A DNA stretch of 64,000 nt from Pinus tabuliformis (lineage: Eukaryota; Streptophyta; Pinopsida; Pinales; Pinaceae): contig CM062804.1 in assembly GCA_031772625.1 (NCBI GenBank), positions 1,022,549,208 to 1,022,613,207 on the forward strand, written 5' to 3'. Both the position numbers and the translations under genes were made by a program. Shown here piece after piece: positions 10,773 to 22,099 of the stretch. Below the pieces are notes generated by a model. That model was given only the letters and a program-made list of their open reading frames with translations. It made no database searches and had not been told where the DNA came from. Each line of letters starts with the position of its first letter. Positions within the stretch are counted from its first letter, which is position 1.

Positions 10773-13543
10773 CCTGCTGGACTGTGTTGCGCTTGTACAT
10801 ACTATATATAGGAGTATGATGATTTATCTCTTCTTGGCTTCGTGTGTGATGTGGGTACTTATATTGCCTTATTTATGCCACAAATAAATAAAAAATTCAA
10901 ATATTCAAAAAAACAAAAAAATATATGGTCTTGTTCCTACCGAATCGATGTTTTATATCTTTTATTATGTGATTTAACCATGGTTTTGGTCGTTTTGGAT
11001 GGTTTTTACAGGATAGGATGTTGTTTCTATTGCAACATGCATTGGACCTTAGGTGTGTTTCTCTTGAACTTAACATATAGGTGTAGGTCATATATCACTA
11101 TCACCAAAGCATTATTGACCATAAGTGCCATATTTTTTCCTTAGGTCCAACCCTATCCAGTCACAACTTAAGCCACTTTCCATTATGCATGTCTTTTCTT
11201 GGTGGAAAATCTTACCTGCTCATGGATATCCTAGTTAGCACCTCTTTTTCATCTTCGTGTACATGCAATTGATTTTATTCCCCTTTTTGGAACCCTTCCT
11301 TCAGGCCCGCCATGACTTAGAATCTGAGCCTCATATCCTCTTCTTCATCTCTTTTCTGGTTAAACCCTAGGAGGATTCCACCATTTTATCCCTTATGATT
11401 GACACTTTTTATCAACCTTCTTCTTCAAGATGAGCCTTAGCTTCTCTCTTCCATTGTCATCATCTGCTTGGCCTACCTTCCACTTTCACTTGGTGTTTAG
11501 CACTGCAATGAATGGTCCTATTAGCAAGCCTCTTGTACTCATTATGTCATGACCAGTTCCATCATTACTGGAACCAATATCTATCATCTATACCACTTAT
11601 TCCTCAAGGAGGAGTTTTCTTTAAGCTATTTTCAGGGTCATTAATTTAGAAAAGATTGTTGAGTGAACTTTTATACTTCATGCTCATTAAAGTACTTGAA
11701 GTGTCATCTACCTAATATAAGTTTAACCCTTTTCGTGACTAGGATAGACTAGTTAGGAAAAAAGGAATAGCCTATTCTATTGTGGCTAGGAGGTTCCCCC
11801 TTGTGCACTTTTTTCTGTTTTTCGTGCTTGAGGGACAACTTTACGAAAATGGAACTTATAAAAAGAGAAGCGGGGGAACATATTTTTCCTTAGTCATTGA
11901 AATGGAAATGTCAGTTGCGTCACTCTTGAACATGGCACCTGTCTGTTTAATTATCTCACAGTTGGGGTTTAGTTTTCCTCTATGTCATACCCTCCATATG
12001 AGTCTCTTTACTCCTCCAGATGATTACTCTTCCAATAATATGGAGCGTGCTTTGATGCCTCCTGCATCGTTGCATAATATCACATGATACTCATTAGTCT
12101 CATATAGAAAATTATGGTACTACTTATTCTAAACTTGTTTAGGGTGGGACGAGTATGGAAGTTTAGAATACAGCTAGCTACATGAGAGAGACATAGACGG
12201 TTCTGCTAGATTTTCTTTTGTAAATCCCATTTTTGAAATGTGCATTAGATAAGCCTCTTCAGTTTTGTATGTAATATTTCAACGTGCTTGAGAGGCTGCA
12301 TGAATGCATGTGTTTGAAGATTTAAGCGGAGATATGGGGTATCACCTTGGTGTATTAAGAGGTGAGATAACATAACTAAGAGAAACAATTATGTCTTCCT
12401 CAAAGAGTTCTTTTGAGGAACAAAGAATTGCTATTCGTAGGACTTACAATAGAAACAGATGCACCATCATGTAATCCATCAAAATTGTTGTTTGATTAGT
12501 TATGGTTCTTCCATTTCCAAATGTGTATTAACTGAGCCCCTTTAGTTTTGTTTGAAATACTACAATGTGCTCAAGAGGTTACATGAATGCAAGTGTTTGC
12601 AAGATTTAAGTGAAGATATGGGATATCAAATTGGTGGATTCAGAGGTGAGATAACATAGCTAAGAGATATGATGGTGTCTTCCTGAAAGAGTTCTTTCGA
12701 GCAACAAATAATTGCTAGCTTCAAGAATTATAGCAGAAAGAGATACACAAGTTGAACATCTAGAAAGGAATTTATATGAGATCATAGTTTCAACTGATAA
12801 ATTCAAGCCAATGGCAACTGAAGTAGTGATCATTAAGTATATCAAAAACTAGTGGTGTTAAGAAAGGACAAGGATGAATGAGTGCTTTCAAAGGATAACT
12901 TGAACAACTTTTCTTGAAAGTTTCATTTTGATGGTGTAAGAGTCTTTGTATCAAGTTCTCTTCCCCCATTTGATTATATTTTATCCCATTTTTCTCGATA
13001 TGTATCAAGTCAGACTCCAAATGCTAAAGAGGTTAGACAACTACATAACTAGAAACCTAGCAATCCTAAGCTTTTATACAGTGAAAATTTACATATAGAA
13101 TGCATGGTAAACATACATGGTTGACAATCTAATGAGCTAAATATGTACATTACTGCAATTTAAGGGCACCAACTATGGATAGAGGATCAAATATATAATT
13201 CCTAATGGCAATGCATAGTTTTATGCATTGTAAATAATTTAAAATATTGATGGAACAAGCTTCGAAGAATATGATCCCTCCTATTTTCCAGAGCTTTGGA
13301 GAGATCCATCCATTGGAGAGTAGTTTGGAGGATAAAAACAAATGCATTGGAAAAGCTCTTTGAAATTCCTCGAATTATCCCCAACTCATCCATCCTTCCA
13401 TAAGTCCATTGGGATATTCTCATATTCTTCTCGTAGTTTTCATCACCACCACTACACCTCCTATTACTTGTTCCTCTTCACATTTCAACAAGTACAATAG
13501 GTCCTCCATGGGAATCTAGTGTGCCAGAATATAGACCCTTCCC
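10773..13543. other. Intergenic, no recognised gene
   Basis: Short open stretches of up to about 100 codons occur on both strands (for example 10842-11144 and 11782-12087 on +, 13202-13423 on -) but none shows a family motif, and codon use looks like background. The stretch to about 11145 may be the 3' part of Gyp1. The only clear structure is the tandem duplication at 12230-12755. Confidence 0.5.
12230..12755. repeat. Diverged tandem duplication, period about 283 bp
   Basis: The stretch from about 12230 to 12470 recurs at about 12513 to 12755. Shared blocks in order are AAATGTG(C/T)ATTA, the phrase ending GAGGTGAGATAACATA, and GAGTTCTTT(T/C)GAG followed by AATTGCTA. Roughly 75-80% of bases agree by eye. 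No coding content is recognised. Confidence 0.8.
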
Positions 13544-13854
13544 TGTTGGCATTATGTTTTCTGGTATGACTGTATGTTACAGATGTTGTACTTGATGGCA
13601 ACTCTAGTGGTAAGGCTCTCAGTTTGTTGAAAATTAAGAAGGATGCAGACAATCGGTTCAGAAAGTGCGTCCCCGCAGGTATACCATGCAGAACCCGCGT
13701 CCAGGGACGCCGACCAGCCGTTCAGGGGGTGCGTCTACCCAGTGCACACATTTCAAGGCACGTGGGGGTTTCTTGTGTGGCATCTAGCCGATGGTTTTGT
13801 GTTTCTATGGTGTCGGCTCGTGGTATTGTTCCATGTTTTGGGGAGGAGCTTGCC

Positions 13855-13863
13855 TATATAAAG
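13855..13863 (+). promoter_or_regulatory. CopC LTR TATA box
   Basis: TATATAAAG in a GC-richer context (GCCTATATAAAGC), conserved in the 3' LTR at 20356-20364. Transcription should start about 30 bp downstream, leaving roughly 1 kb of LTR in the transcript leader. Confidence 0.7.
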
Positions 13864-14130
13864 CAAAGGTGTTCATTTGGATTTGGCAATTATCTTGGGT
13901 TGAATATCTTATTTGGTGAGATCTAGTCCAGATCTAAGAGGGCGAATCTTCTAATGGACTGTGATCTCTATGGCGCATGATCAGATCTGTAGATCTGACT
14001 GTTTGGGTCTGTTCTGAAGTCTTGATATCATTTACATCTGAAGGGTCGCAGGTTCAGTGAAGGGAAAGTGCGTCGGGATGCAGATACTGTAAAGGGCAAG
14101 TGCACCAAGACGCAGTACAGTAGAAAGATA

Positions 14131-14148
14131 CCTGCGTGGGGACGCAGG
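14131..14148 (+). promoter_or_regulatory. Short perfect hairpin in CopC leader
   Basis: CCTGCGT, loop GGGG, ACGCAGG: a 7-bp perfect stem downstream of the promoter, so present in the RNA. Similar TGCG...CGCA pairs follow near 14295-14310 and 14326-14338. A role in RNA dimerisation or packaging is only a possibility. Confidence 0.45.
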
Positions 14149-14887
14149 GAGATCAAGGTTCAGGTGTGTCTCTGAAGCAGAAGGACGCGGCGCGATAATG
14201 TTTTCAGGTGCGTCTCTGTAGCGAAAGACGCGGCGCGATAGTATCTTTGGGTGCGTCCCTAAGCAACAGAACGCAGAGCAGTCACAGGAACAGTGCGTGG
14301 GCACGCAGCAGAGCAGAAGGATATCTGCGTGTGGACGCAAAGTAGCAGAAGGTTAACGGCGTCTGGTCGCAGGCCATTGAAAGAAAAACTGCGTCTCTGT
14401 TTTAAGATGTTCTGTTGATTGAATTTCTCTGTTGATAAGGTGTTCTGGGTTAGTTCTGTTATTGCTGATCTGATATCTGTAATGGTCTATATCTGTTATG
14501 TATTTGTTGATCATCTGATGCTTTATGAAAAGAAGTAGGGGGTTGTAGCTCCCTTCCAGCAGTAGACTGGAAAACGAGAAAGAGAGAGAGTTGTAGCTCT
14601 CCGCAGGTTGCAGCCTGCGTACTGGTAAAGGACTGCACCAGTACAAAATCATTGTAAAAGAAGTTTCTAAATTGAAAGAAGATAGAGACATATTGCAGCA
14701 GGTGGTTTTCACCCACATTGGGTTTCCACCTTACATCTTGTGTTCTTTGGTGTAACTATTTGTTTTTCATGCTCATTATTTTATGGTACTGATATGCAAA
14801 AATAATTCAAAGATCAAATAAGGAAGATTTATTCAAATTGCTTGATAATACTGATTCACCCCCCCTCTCAGTATTATTTTCAACAAT

Positions 14888-14899
14888 TGGTATCAGAGC
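14888..14899 (+). promoter_or_regulatory. CopC primer binding site
   Basis: TGGTATCAGAGC, the exact plant initiator-tRNA-Met complement, two bases after the 5' LTR end. Confidence 0.95.
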
Positions 14900-14944
14900 C
14901 GGTCCTTCAGAGAAGCTTGATCGCTTGAAGGTAGATCGTTCATC

Positions 14945-17900
14945 ATGAGCAACTACGAGAAAGAAGCATCAATCAGGCCACCGATTTTTGATGGGACAAA
15001 TTTCAATTATTGGAAGGTAAGAGTTACTGCATATCTTCAATCTCTTGGTACAGAAGTTTGGAACATTGTAGAAACAGGCTATGCTTTTCCTTCAGCTACT
15101 CCTACAGATCCAGCTGAGAAAAAGAAGTATGAAACAAATGCAAAGGCAGTCAGTACTCTATTAGGAAGTATATCCCAAACAGAATTCATGAAGGTAATGC
15201 ACTTCAAATCAGCAAAAGAGATATGGGACAAAATGATCACTAGCTATGAAGGAGATGAACAGGTAAAACAAGCTAAACTTCAAACTCTCAGGATTCAATA
15301 TGAGACTCTCAAGATGTATAATGATGAAAGTGTGGCTAATTATTTTCTTCGGGTAGATGAGATTGTTAATTGTATGAAAAATTTGGGTGAAGAAATAAAA
15401 GAGACTATAGTAGTTCAAAAGATTCTAAGATCATTATCCCCCAAGTTTGAATCTAAAGTATCTGCAATAGAAGAAAAGGAAAATCTCCGTGTTCTCACTA
15501 TGTCTCAGCTACATGGAATTCTAACTGCTTATGAAATGAGAAAGGGAGGTCCATCAGACAGAAGGGAAGCTGCTTTTAAGGCATCAGGCAAAGAAGATTA
15601 CTATGAAGCAAGCCATGTTCCAGAAGAAGAGGAAGAAGAATCAAATTTTGTCAGAAATCTTCAAAGGGGTTCTGGAAGGTTCAGAGGTAAGCTACCTTTC
15701 AAATGCTTTGCTTGTGGAAGAGTAGGTCATTATGCTGCAAAATGTCCTTATAAGGATAAAGGAAAGGAACCTGCTAGATGGAACAAGAAACAAAGTGCAA
15801 ATAAGAAAAGCTACTACACCCATGAAGATAGTGATGGCTTATCAAACAGTGATGAAGATGAACAAGGTAATAAATATAAGTTGTTAATGGCATTTGAAGA
15901 TGATGATTATGAGGATGCTGTAGATGTGGATAATCTCTATGATGAAATTACTAGACTCAAGAGATGCATAGAAGAAAAGAATGTGATCATTGATACTTTG
16001 CAATTTCAAATTGATGAAAAGGAAAAACATCTTGAAAAACTAGAAGGTGAAATTGTTGGTCTCAGAAAAGAAATTGAGAAAACAAAAGCTATTAATCTTA
16101 AGTTTGTCAAAGGATCTGAAACTTTGGATGAGATTATCAATGTGCAGCGGTCTCCTCTAAACAAGACAGGTTTGGGCTATAATGGAGAAACCTCTCAAGC
16201 ATCCACCTCAAAAAGTTATCTTGATGCAGCAAGAAGAAATGAGCAGAAGAACAATGAAGATAATCAGGTAAAGCAGGGACGAATTACAAACAGAAACTAT
16301 CAGGGACAATCCATCTTAAGGGTGAACAAAAGCTACAACCATCCACAGGTAAAATCTTCTCAGTTTGGTTCAAGAATAGATGAAAATAGAAATTACAATC
16401 AGTTGGCTGGTAGATTCAATAACCGCAGAAGCTTCTTCAATGGACAATGCTTTTCTTGCCATAACTTTGGTCACAAAGCAGCTCAATGTGTTGCATATAA
16501 AACAATCATGACTAGGGAAGCTCAAAAACAAAGAAGTATGACAGGGATTACAAAAAGGACCTATAACAACTTTTCGGTTCTTGAAAATGAAGTTGAATGT
16601 TCTATTTGCAATAATTTTGGTCATGAAGACTCTGAATGCAGGAGCAGGTTTCAGGAGAAAAAGGAACAAGCCACAAGCACCAAAACATGGAGAATAAAGG
16701 AACCTCAAACAGAAAGATGTGGGATAGCATTTTATGCAGAAGGACAGGAAAATCTATGGTACATTGACAGTGGATGTTCGAAACATATGACAGGTGATAA
16801 AGAAAAACTTGAATCTTATTCTACTTTAGAAAAGGGAAAGAAAGTTTCTTTTGGAAATGATACTCCTGCAACTATAAAAGGAAAAGGTATTGCTCCTTTG
16901 AAAGAAAAGGTCAAGGCTGGAAATGTTTTGTATGTTGATGGATTGAAGCATAATCTACTAAGTGTCAGCCAGATGTGTGATCAAAAAACCGAGGTTATTT
17001 TCAGATCAAATGGATGTCTTGTTCGTGATCTTGATACAGGTAAAACAGTACTCAAAGGCAAAAGAACTCCAAATAATCTGTACATATTTGAAGAAGGACA
17101 ACAACAATACTATCTTAGCAAGGATGAAGAGCACTGGTTATGGCATCGAAGGTTGGGACATCTAAGCTTCTCACAAATAAGGAAAGCATGCAAATATCAG
17201 GCAGTTCGCGATCTTCCAGATATCAAAATTCCTGACAACACCATATGCAGATCATGTCAGTTTGGAAAACAAACCAGGACTAACTTTCCAGAGAAAGAGG
17301 GATCAGCTAGCATGCCTCTTGAGCTAGTACATACAGATACATGTGGCCCATTCAGGAAAAGAACACCTAGAGGAGAGGAATACTTGATATTATTTATTGA
17401 CGATTTCTCCAGGTTTGTCTGGTTAGGACTTATGAAGCACAAAGATGAAGCATTCGAAAAATTCAAGTCCTTCAAAGCCTTGGTTGAAAATGAATCAGGT
17501 CAAAAAATTAAGTGCCTCAGATCTGACAGAGGTGGGGAATTTACTTCAAATGAATTTTTCGATTTCTGTGATGAACATGGGATAAGGAGAGAATTCTCTA
17601 CAGCTAGAACTCCTCAGCAAAATGGAGTTGTTGAAAGAATGAACAGAACAATCCAACAAATGGCTCGTGCTATGCTTGATGAATCAGGAACTCCCGCAAC
17701 TTTCTGGGGTGAAGCTGCACATGCTGCAGTTATTATTCTCAACAAGACAAATGTCCGGGTGAACAGCACTCAAACTCCTCATGAGCTCTGGAGTGGTAAA
17801 ACTCCTTCGGTAAAGCACTTCAAAATCTTTGGGAGCAAATGCTATATCAAGAATACTGATGAGCAGCTTGGCAAACTTGAACCTAGAGCAGATGAAGGCA

Positions 17901-19798
17901 TTCTTCTTGGCTATTCTCCACATAGCAAAGCATACAAATGCTACAATAAAAGACTTGGCAGAATTGTTGACAGCATTGATGTAGTGGTTGATGAGAAGGG
18001 ATATATTCCTAGGCAAGTACATCATGAAGATATAGAAGAAGATGAAGGCTACCCTCAAAGACAGAATAATGAAGAAGAAGAACCCCAAGGAGAACCTCAA
18101 GAAGAACCAGAAGAGCAAACAAGAATAGAAGAGAAAACTCCATCCAGATATGTTCAGAAGAATCATCCAGAATCTCAGATTGTGGGGCAGAAAGAAGCAG
18201 GTGTACAAACAAGAAGAATAGTTGCAGAAGCCTCAAGCTATTTGGCATTACTCTCCTCTACTGAACCACAAAATGTGAAAGAAGCATGCAAAGATGAATG
18301 TTGGGTGAAAGCAATGGATGAAGAACTTGAGCAAATCGAAAAGAACAACACTTGGGAGCTGGTTCCTAGACCAAAGGATAAGAATGTTATCGGAACAAAA
18401 TGGGTCTTCAAAAATAAATTGAATGAAAATGGAGAAGTAATTAGAAACAAAGCCAGACTTGTTTGTAAAGGGTATGCGCAGCAAGAAGGAATAGACTTTG
18501 AAGAAACTTTTGCTCCTGTTGCAAGACTTGAGGCCATCCGAATGTTCCTTGCTCTCTCAAGTTTTCAAAACTTCAAAGTATTTCAAATGGACGTGAAATC
18601 AGCCTTTCTGAATGGAGACTTGGAAGAAGAAGTGTACATTGAACAGCCAGATGGGTTCATTCTTGGAAATGATCCAAATCTTGTATGCCGATTGAAAAAG
18701 GCTCTCTATGGTCTCAAACAAGCTCCAAGGGCTTGGTACTACCGGTTGGACAAATATCTTCATCAACAAGGCTTCTCAAAAGGTTCAGCAGATAGCAATC
18801 TGTATATAAAAATTGAAAATGACAAATTACTAATACTTGTTGTGTATGTAGATGACATTATTTTTGGCAGCAATGAAGAAGCTATGAGTCAAAGCTTTGC
18901 CTCGGTCATGCAGAAAGAATTTGAAATGTCCTTGCTAGGAGAACTGACATATTTCCTTGGTTTGCAAATCCAACAAAAGGAAGGAGGAATCTTTTTATCT
19001 CAAACCAAGTATCTCAAGCAGATTTTGAAGAAATATGGCATGGAAGATGCAAAACCAGTATGTACACCCATGGTCACAGGATGTAGTCTCAGTGCAAATG
19101 ATGAATCTGCAGCAGTACATCAACCAACCTACAGATCTATGATTGGAAGTTTACTATATTTGACAGGTACCCGACCAGACATCATGCATGCAGTTGGAAT
19201 AGTTGGAAGATTTCAGGCAAATCCAAAGGAGACTCATCTTCAGGCAGTAAAGAGAATTTTCAAATATCTTCAAGGGACTCAAAATTATGGCTTATGGTAT
19301 CCTAGAGATACAGATCTTACTCTTCATGCTTATACAGATGCAGATTGGGCCGGAAGCGTGGATGACAGGAAAAGCACAAGTGGTGGTGCGTTCTTTATGG
19401 GTTCCAGACTGGTATCTTGGTTCAGCAAGAAACAGAGTTCGATTGCCTTGTCTACAGCTGAAGCGGAATATGTTGCTGCTGCATCTTGTTGCACTCAACT
19501 CCTTTGGATGATGCAGACTTTGCAGGATTTTCAAATCACTTGTACACCACCTATCCCCATCTTATGTGATAACACAAGTGCAATCAGCATCTCAAAGAAT
19601 CCGGTTATGCATTCAAAAACCAAGCACATACCAATCAAGTACCATTTTCTCCGGGAACAAGTGCTTGAACAGAAAGTCAAGTTGGAGTATGTTCCTTCCA
19701 AGGAACAAGTTGCTGATATTCTTACCAAACCATTGCCCAGGGACACGTTTGAATACCTCAGGCAAAAGCTGGGGGTTGTTGATGCATCATCTTGTTGA
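14945..19798 (+). CDS. CopC gag-pol polyprotein (1617 aa)
   Basis: Encodes all copia functions in one frame from the first ATG after the primer site. Gag (residues about 10-230) begins [20 protein letters not shown] knuckle sits at 254-267, followed by an acidic, then coiled-coil-like stretch (about 325-390), and two further knuckles at 502-515 and 552-565. Protease has WYIDSG with D608-S609-G610. Integrase has H734/H739 and C768/C771, then catalytic D798, D861 and E897 with 35 residues between the last two. RT has YVDD at 1301-1304. RNase H has D1465, E1508 and D1542. An acidic linker at about 1020-1090 separates integrase from RT. All catalytic residues are intact and no stop or frameshift occurs. 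Three knuckles are more than the usual single copia knuckle. Product acts in cytoplasmic virus-like particles and in the nucleus. Confidence 0.97.
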   Translation: MSNYEKEASIRPPIFDGTNFNYWKVRVTAYLQSLGTEVWNIVETGYAFPSATPTDPAEKKKYETNAKAVSTLLGSISQTEFMKVMHFKSAKEIWDKMITSYEGDEQVKQAKLQTLRIQYETLKMYNDESVANYFLRVDEIVNCMKNLGEEIKETIVVQKILRSLSPKFESKVSAIEEKENLRVLTMSQLHGILTAYEMRKGGPSDRREAAFKASGKEDYYEASHVPEEEEEESNFVRNLQRGSGRFRGKLPFKCFACGRVGHYAAKCPYKDKGKEPARWNKKQSANKKSYYTHEDSDGLSNSDEDEQGNKYKLLMAFEDDDYEDAVDVDNLYDEITRLKRCIEEKNVIIDTLQFQIDEKEKHLEKLEGEIVGLRKEIEKTKAINLKFVKGSETLDEIINVQRSPLNKTGLGYNGETSQASTSKSYLDAARRNEQKNNEDNQVKQGRITNRNYQGQSILRVNKSYNHPQVKSSQFGSRIDENRNYNQLAGRFNNRRSFFNGQCFSCHNFGHKAAQCVAYKTIMTREAQKQRSMTGITKRTYNNFSVLENEVECSICNNFGHEDSECRSRFQEKKEQATSTKTWRIKEPQTERCGIAFYAEGQENLWYIDSGCSKHMTGDKEKLESYSTLEKGKKVSFGNDTPATIKGKGIAPLKEKVKAGNVLYVDGLKHNLLSVSQMCDQKTEVIFRSNGCLVRDLDTGKTVLKGKRTPNNLYIFEEGQQQYYLSKDEEHWLWHRRLGHLSFSQIRKACKYQAVRDLPDIKIPDNTICRSCQFGKQTRTNFPEKEGSASMPLELVHTDTCGPFRKRTPRGEEYLILFIDDFSRFVWLGLMKHKDEAFEKFKSFKALVENESGQKIKCLRSDRGGEFTSNEFFDFCDEHGIRREFSTARTPQQNGVVERMNRTIQQMARAMLDESGTPATFWGEAAHAAVIILNKTNVRVNSTQTPHELWSGKTPSVKHFKIFGSKCYIKNTDEQLGKLEPRADEGILLGYSPHSKAYKCYNKRLGRIVDSIDVVVDEKGYIPRQVHHEDIEEDEGYPQRQNNEEEEPQGEPQEEPEEQTRIEEKTPSRYVQKNHPESQIVGQKEAGVQTRRIVAEASSYLALLSSTEPQNVKEACKDECWVKAMDEELEQIEKNNTWELVPRPKDKNVIGTKWVFKNKLNENGEVIRNKARLVCKGYAQQEGIDFEETFAPVARLEAIRMFLALSSFQNFKVFQMDVKSAFLNGDLEEEVYIEQPDGFILGNDPNLVCRLKKALYGLKQAPRAWYYRLDKYLHQQGFSKGSADSNLYIKIENDKLLILVVYVDDIIFGSNEEAMSQSFASVMQKEFEMSLLGELTYFLGLQIQQKEGGIFLSQTKYLKQILKKYGMEDAKPVCTPMVTGCSLSANDESAAVHQPTYRSMIGSLLYLTGTRPDIMHAVGIVGRFQANPKETHLQAVKRIFKYLQGTQNYGLWYPRDTDLTLHAYTDADWAGSVDDRKSTSGGAFFMGSRLVSWFSKKQSSIALSTAEAEYVAAASCCTQLLWMMQTLQDFQITCTPPIPILCDNTSAISISKNPVMHSKTKHIPIKYHFLREQVLEQKVKLEYVPSKEQVADILTKPLPRDTFEYLRQKLGVVDASSC

Positions 19799-20044
19799 AC
19801 CTCTTCTTATTGGTGGTACAGGCTCAGGGGGAGCACATAATGCATTGTTGGCATTATGGAGAAGGAGATCTTGGAAATAGCTGCAATATGTCTCTATCTC
19901 TTTCATGGTGGTGCGTTGCTGCAGATCTGGTTCATATTCAGGGGGAGCATGAGCTTAGGGGGAGCATACCCTTTGCCCTTGATGTCAAAGGGGGAGAATG
20001 AAGCTGAAGTTTGTGAGGTTGCCATCAAGTCCAAAGGGGGAGAT
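19799..20044 (+). promoter_or_regulatory. CopC 3' untranslated segment with five polypurine tracts
   Basis: AGGGGGAG occurs five times, at 19826, 19940, 19957, 19989 and 20035. The last ends two bases before the 3' LTR and is the functional-position tract. The others could be extra plus-strand initiation sites or relics of past LTR-border shifts. Confidence 0.8.
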
Positions 20045-21387
20045 TGTTGGCATTATGTTTTCTGGTATGACTGTATGTTACAGATGTTGTACTTGATGGC
20101 AACTCCAGTGGTAAGGCTCTCAGTTTGTTGAAAATTAAGAAGGACGCAGACAATCGGTTCAGAAAGTGCGTCCCCGCAGGTATACCATGCAGAACCCGCG
20201 TCCAGGGACGCCGACCAGCCGTTCAGGGGGTGCGTCTACCCAGTGCACACATTTCAAGGCACGTGGGGGTTTCTTGTGTGGTATCTAGCCGACGGTTTTG
20301 TGTTTCTATGGTGTCGGCTCGTGGTATTGTTCCATGTTTTGGGGAGGAGCTTGCCTATATAAAGCAAAGGTGTTCATTTGGATTTGGCAATTATCTTGGG
20401 TTGAATATCTTATTTGGTGAGATCTAGTCCAGATCTAAGAGGGCGAATCTTCTAATGGACTGTGATCTCTATGGCGCATGATCAGATCTGTAGATCTGAC
20501 TGTTTGGGTCTGTTCTGAAGTCTTCATATCATTTACATCTGAAGGGTCACAGGTTCAGTGAAGGGAAAGTGCACCGGGACGTAGATACTGTAAAGGGCAA
20601 GTGCGCCAAGACGCAGTACAGTAGAAAGAGACCTGCGTGGGGACGCAGGGAGATCAAGGTTCAGGTGCGTCTCTGAAGCAGAAGGACGCGGCGCGATAAT
20701 GTTTTCAGGTGCGTCTCTGTAGCGAAAGACGCGGCGCGATAGTATCTTTGGGTGCGTCCCTGAAGCAACAGAACGCAGAGCAGTCACAGGAACAGTGCGT
20801 GGGCACACAGCGGAGCAGAAGGATATCTACGTGTGGACGCAGAGTAGCAGAAGGTTAACGACGTCTGGTCGCAGGCCATTGAAAGAAAAACTGCGTCTCT
20901 GTTTTAAGATGTTCTGTTGATTGAATTTCTCTGTTGATAAGGTGTTCTGGGTTAGTTCTGTTATTGCTGATCTGATATCTGTAATGGTCTATATCTGTTA
21001 TGTATTTGTTGATCATCTGATGCTTTATGAAAAGAAGTAGGGGGTTGTAGCTCCCTTCCAGCAGTAGACTGGAAAACGAGAAAGAGAGAGAGTTGTAGCT
21101 CTCCGCAGGTTGCAGCCTGCGTACTGGTAAAGGACTGCACCAGTAAAAAATCATTGTAAAAGAAGTTTCTAAATTGAAAGAAGATAGAGACATATTGCAG
21201 CAGGTGGTTTTCACCCACATTGGGTTTCCACCTTACATCTTGTGTTCTTTGGTGTAACTATTTGTTTTTCATGCTCATTATTTTATGGTACTGATATGCA
21301 AAAATAATTCAAAGATCAAATAAGGAAGATTTATTCAAATTGCTTGATAATACTGATTCACCCCCCCTCTCAGTATTATTTTCAACA
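20045..21387 (+). repeat. CopC 3' LTR
   Basis: 1343 bp, partner of 13544-14885. About 16 of the roughly 20 differences are transitions, several of them inside the TGCGTC words; there is one single-base indel in TGCGTCCCT(G)AAGC. Ends TTTTCAACA, followed by TTCCC. Confidence 0.97.
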
Positions 21388-21392
21388 TTCCC

Positions 21393-21738
21393 CTCACTCA
21401 CTCCATCCTGCTCTCTGCACATCTAACCAACAATAAATTCATCCTGTAATCGATGATTACCCGACAACTCCATTGTTGTATTAAGCCACTATAGTTTGAG
21501 ACAACAAAAGGGCTGAGATGGAGTATTGGGTCCTACAAAATTCACTCTATAGATAAGTTGAGGGATTTAACAAGGAGATATTTTGGAAACACAAGGCTAC
21601 GGGGCCCCTGATTTGTAGTAAGATATGCAAACAAACATGTCCTTGAAGAGGATAATGCAGAAGGTAAAATTGAGTATAGCTCTCCTGGATCAAAATATTT
21701 TTATGAACATGTTCACCACACACACATTGGTTGGTGAG
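21393..21738 (+). other. Flank between CopC and ChrD, possibly 5' part of AlgH pseudogene
   Basis: No open frame of note. In one frame a loose protein-like phrase (IDKLRDLTRRYFGNT, then LEEDNAEGKIEYSSPGSK) is followed by a point where the frame must shift to join the AlgH-like sequence right of ChrD. It could be the N-terminal region of that pseudogene, which is poorly conserved in plants. Weakly supported. Confidence 0.3.
21734..21738. repeat. ChrD target site duplication, left copy (GTGAG)
   Basis: Exact match to 27596-27600. Confidence 0.9.
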
Positions 21739-22071
21739 TGTTATGAAACCATCTCAAGAAAAGATAGAAAAGATAGATCAACGCCTTAGAATTCAGCCTC
21801 TTCGAGGGGGCAACCTCCTTTGCATTACATAAATGAACAATTATTTGATGATTCAAATGACAAAACCTCCTTTCTATATATAGGAGTCTAAGGAGTCACA
21901 ATATAATCCAGCCGACCTAACAATAATAATATAAAGCCACAAAAATAACAATAGAGGGATTCTATGGGGCACAGAAATAACAATATGGGGGTAATAGGGG
22001 CACAACAATATAAATAAAGGGTATAACTATAATAGTAATGGGGTAATCACTAGTATTATAGGGACGCAACA
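21739..22071 (-). repeat. ChrD 3' LTR
   Basis: 333 bp, plus-strand start TGTTATGAAACCA and end GACGCAACA. It contains the TATA-like palindrome CTATATATAG at 21874-21883, which would drive leftward transcription in the other LTR. Confidence 0.95.
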
Positions 22072-22099
22072 TGCCCCTCTCCTTCAAAAAGTGTTGTCC

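Larger units (their letters stand above)
13544..14885 (+). repeat. CopC 5' LTR
   Basis: Starts TGTTGGCATTATG and ends TTTTCAACA. The left part (U3) carries a TATA box at 13855-13863. The long segment downstream of the promoter, about 14040-14400, is rich in TGCGTC / GACGCA words and holds a ~44-bp partial tandem repeat with GACGCGGCGCGATA twice (from about 14184 and 14227). A 100-codon open stretch inside the LTR is present in both copies but has no family features. Confidence 0.97.
13544..21387 (+). mobile_element. CopC: full-length, probably autonomous Ty1/copia element
   Basis: 7844 bp with 1342- and 1343-bp LTRs, perfect TTCCC duplications at 13539-13543 and 21388-21392, a tRNA-Met primer site, a single uninterrupted gag-pol frame and a polypurine tract. 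The LTRs differ at about 20 positions by eye (1.5%), mostly C/T and G/A. Every part needed for mobility is present, so this is the youngest element here and could still be active. The long polyprotein, several zinc knuckles and repeated polypurine tracts recall plant Tork/SIRE-like copia lineages; that assignment is inference. Confidence 0.97.

Noticed and set aside
10842..11144. 100-codon plus-strand frame as a membrane protein
   Set aside because: Hydrophobic runs arise easily in AT-rich DNA; no start context, family or partner copy supports a gene.
13624..13926. 100-codon open frame inside the CopC 5' LTR, repeated at 20125-20427
   Set aside because: It lies across the promoter and TATA box, appears twice only because the LTR is duplicated, and shows no domain.
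17684..18537. Minus-strand open frames of 99-174 codons inside CopC
   Set aside because: They are antisense of the intact gag-pol frame, with Phe/Leu-rich composition typical of shadow frames.
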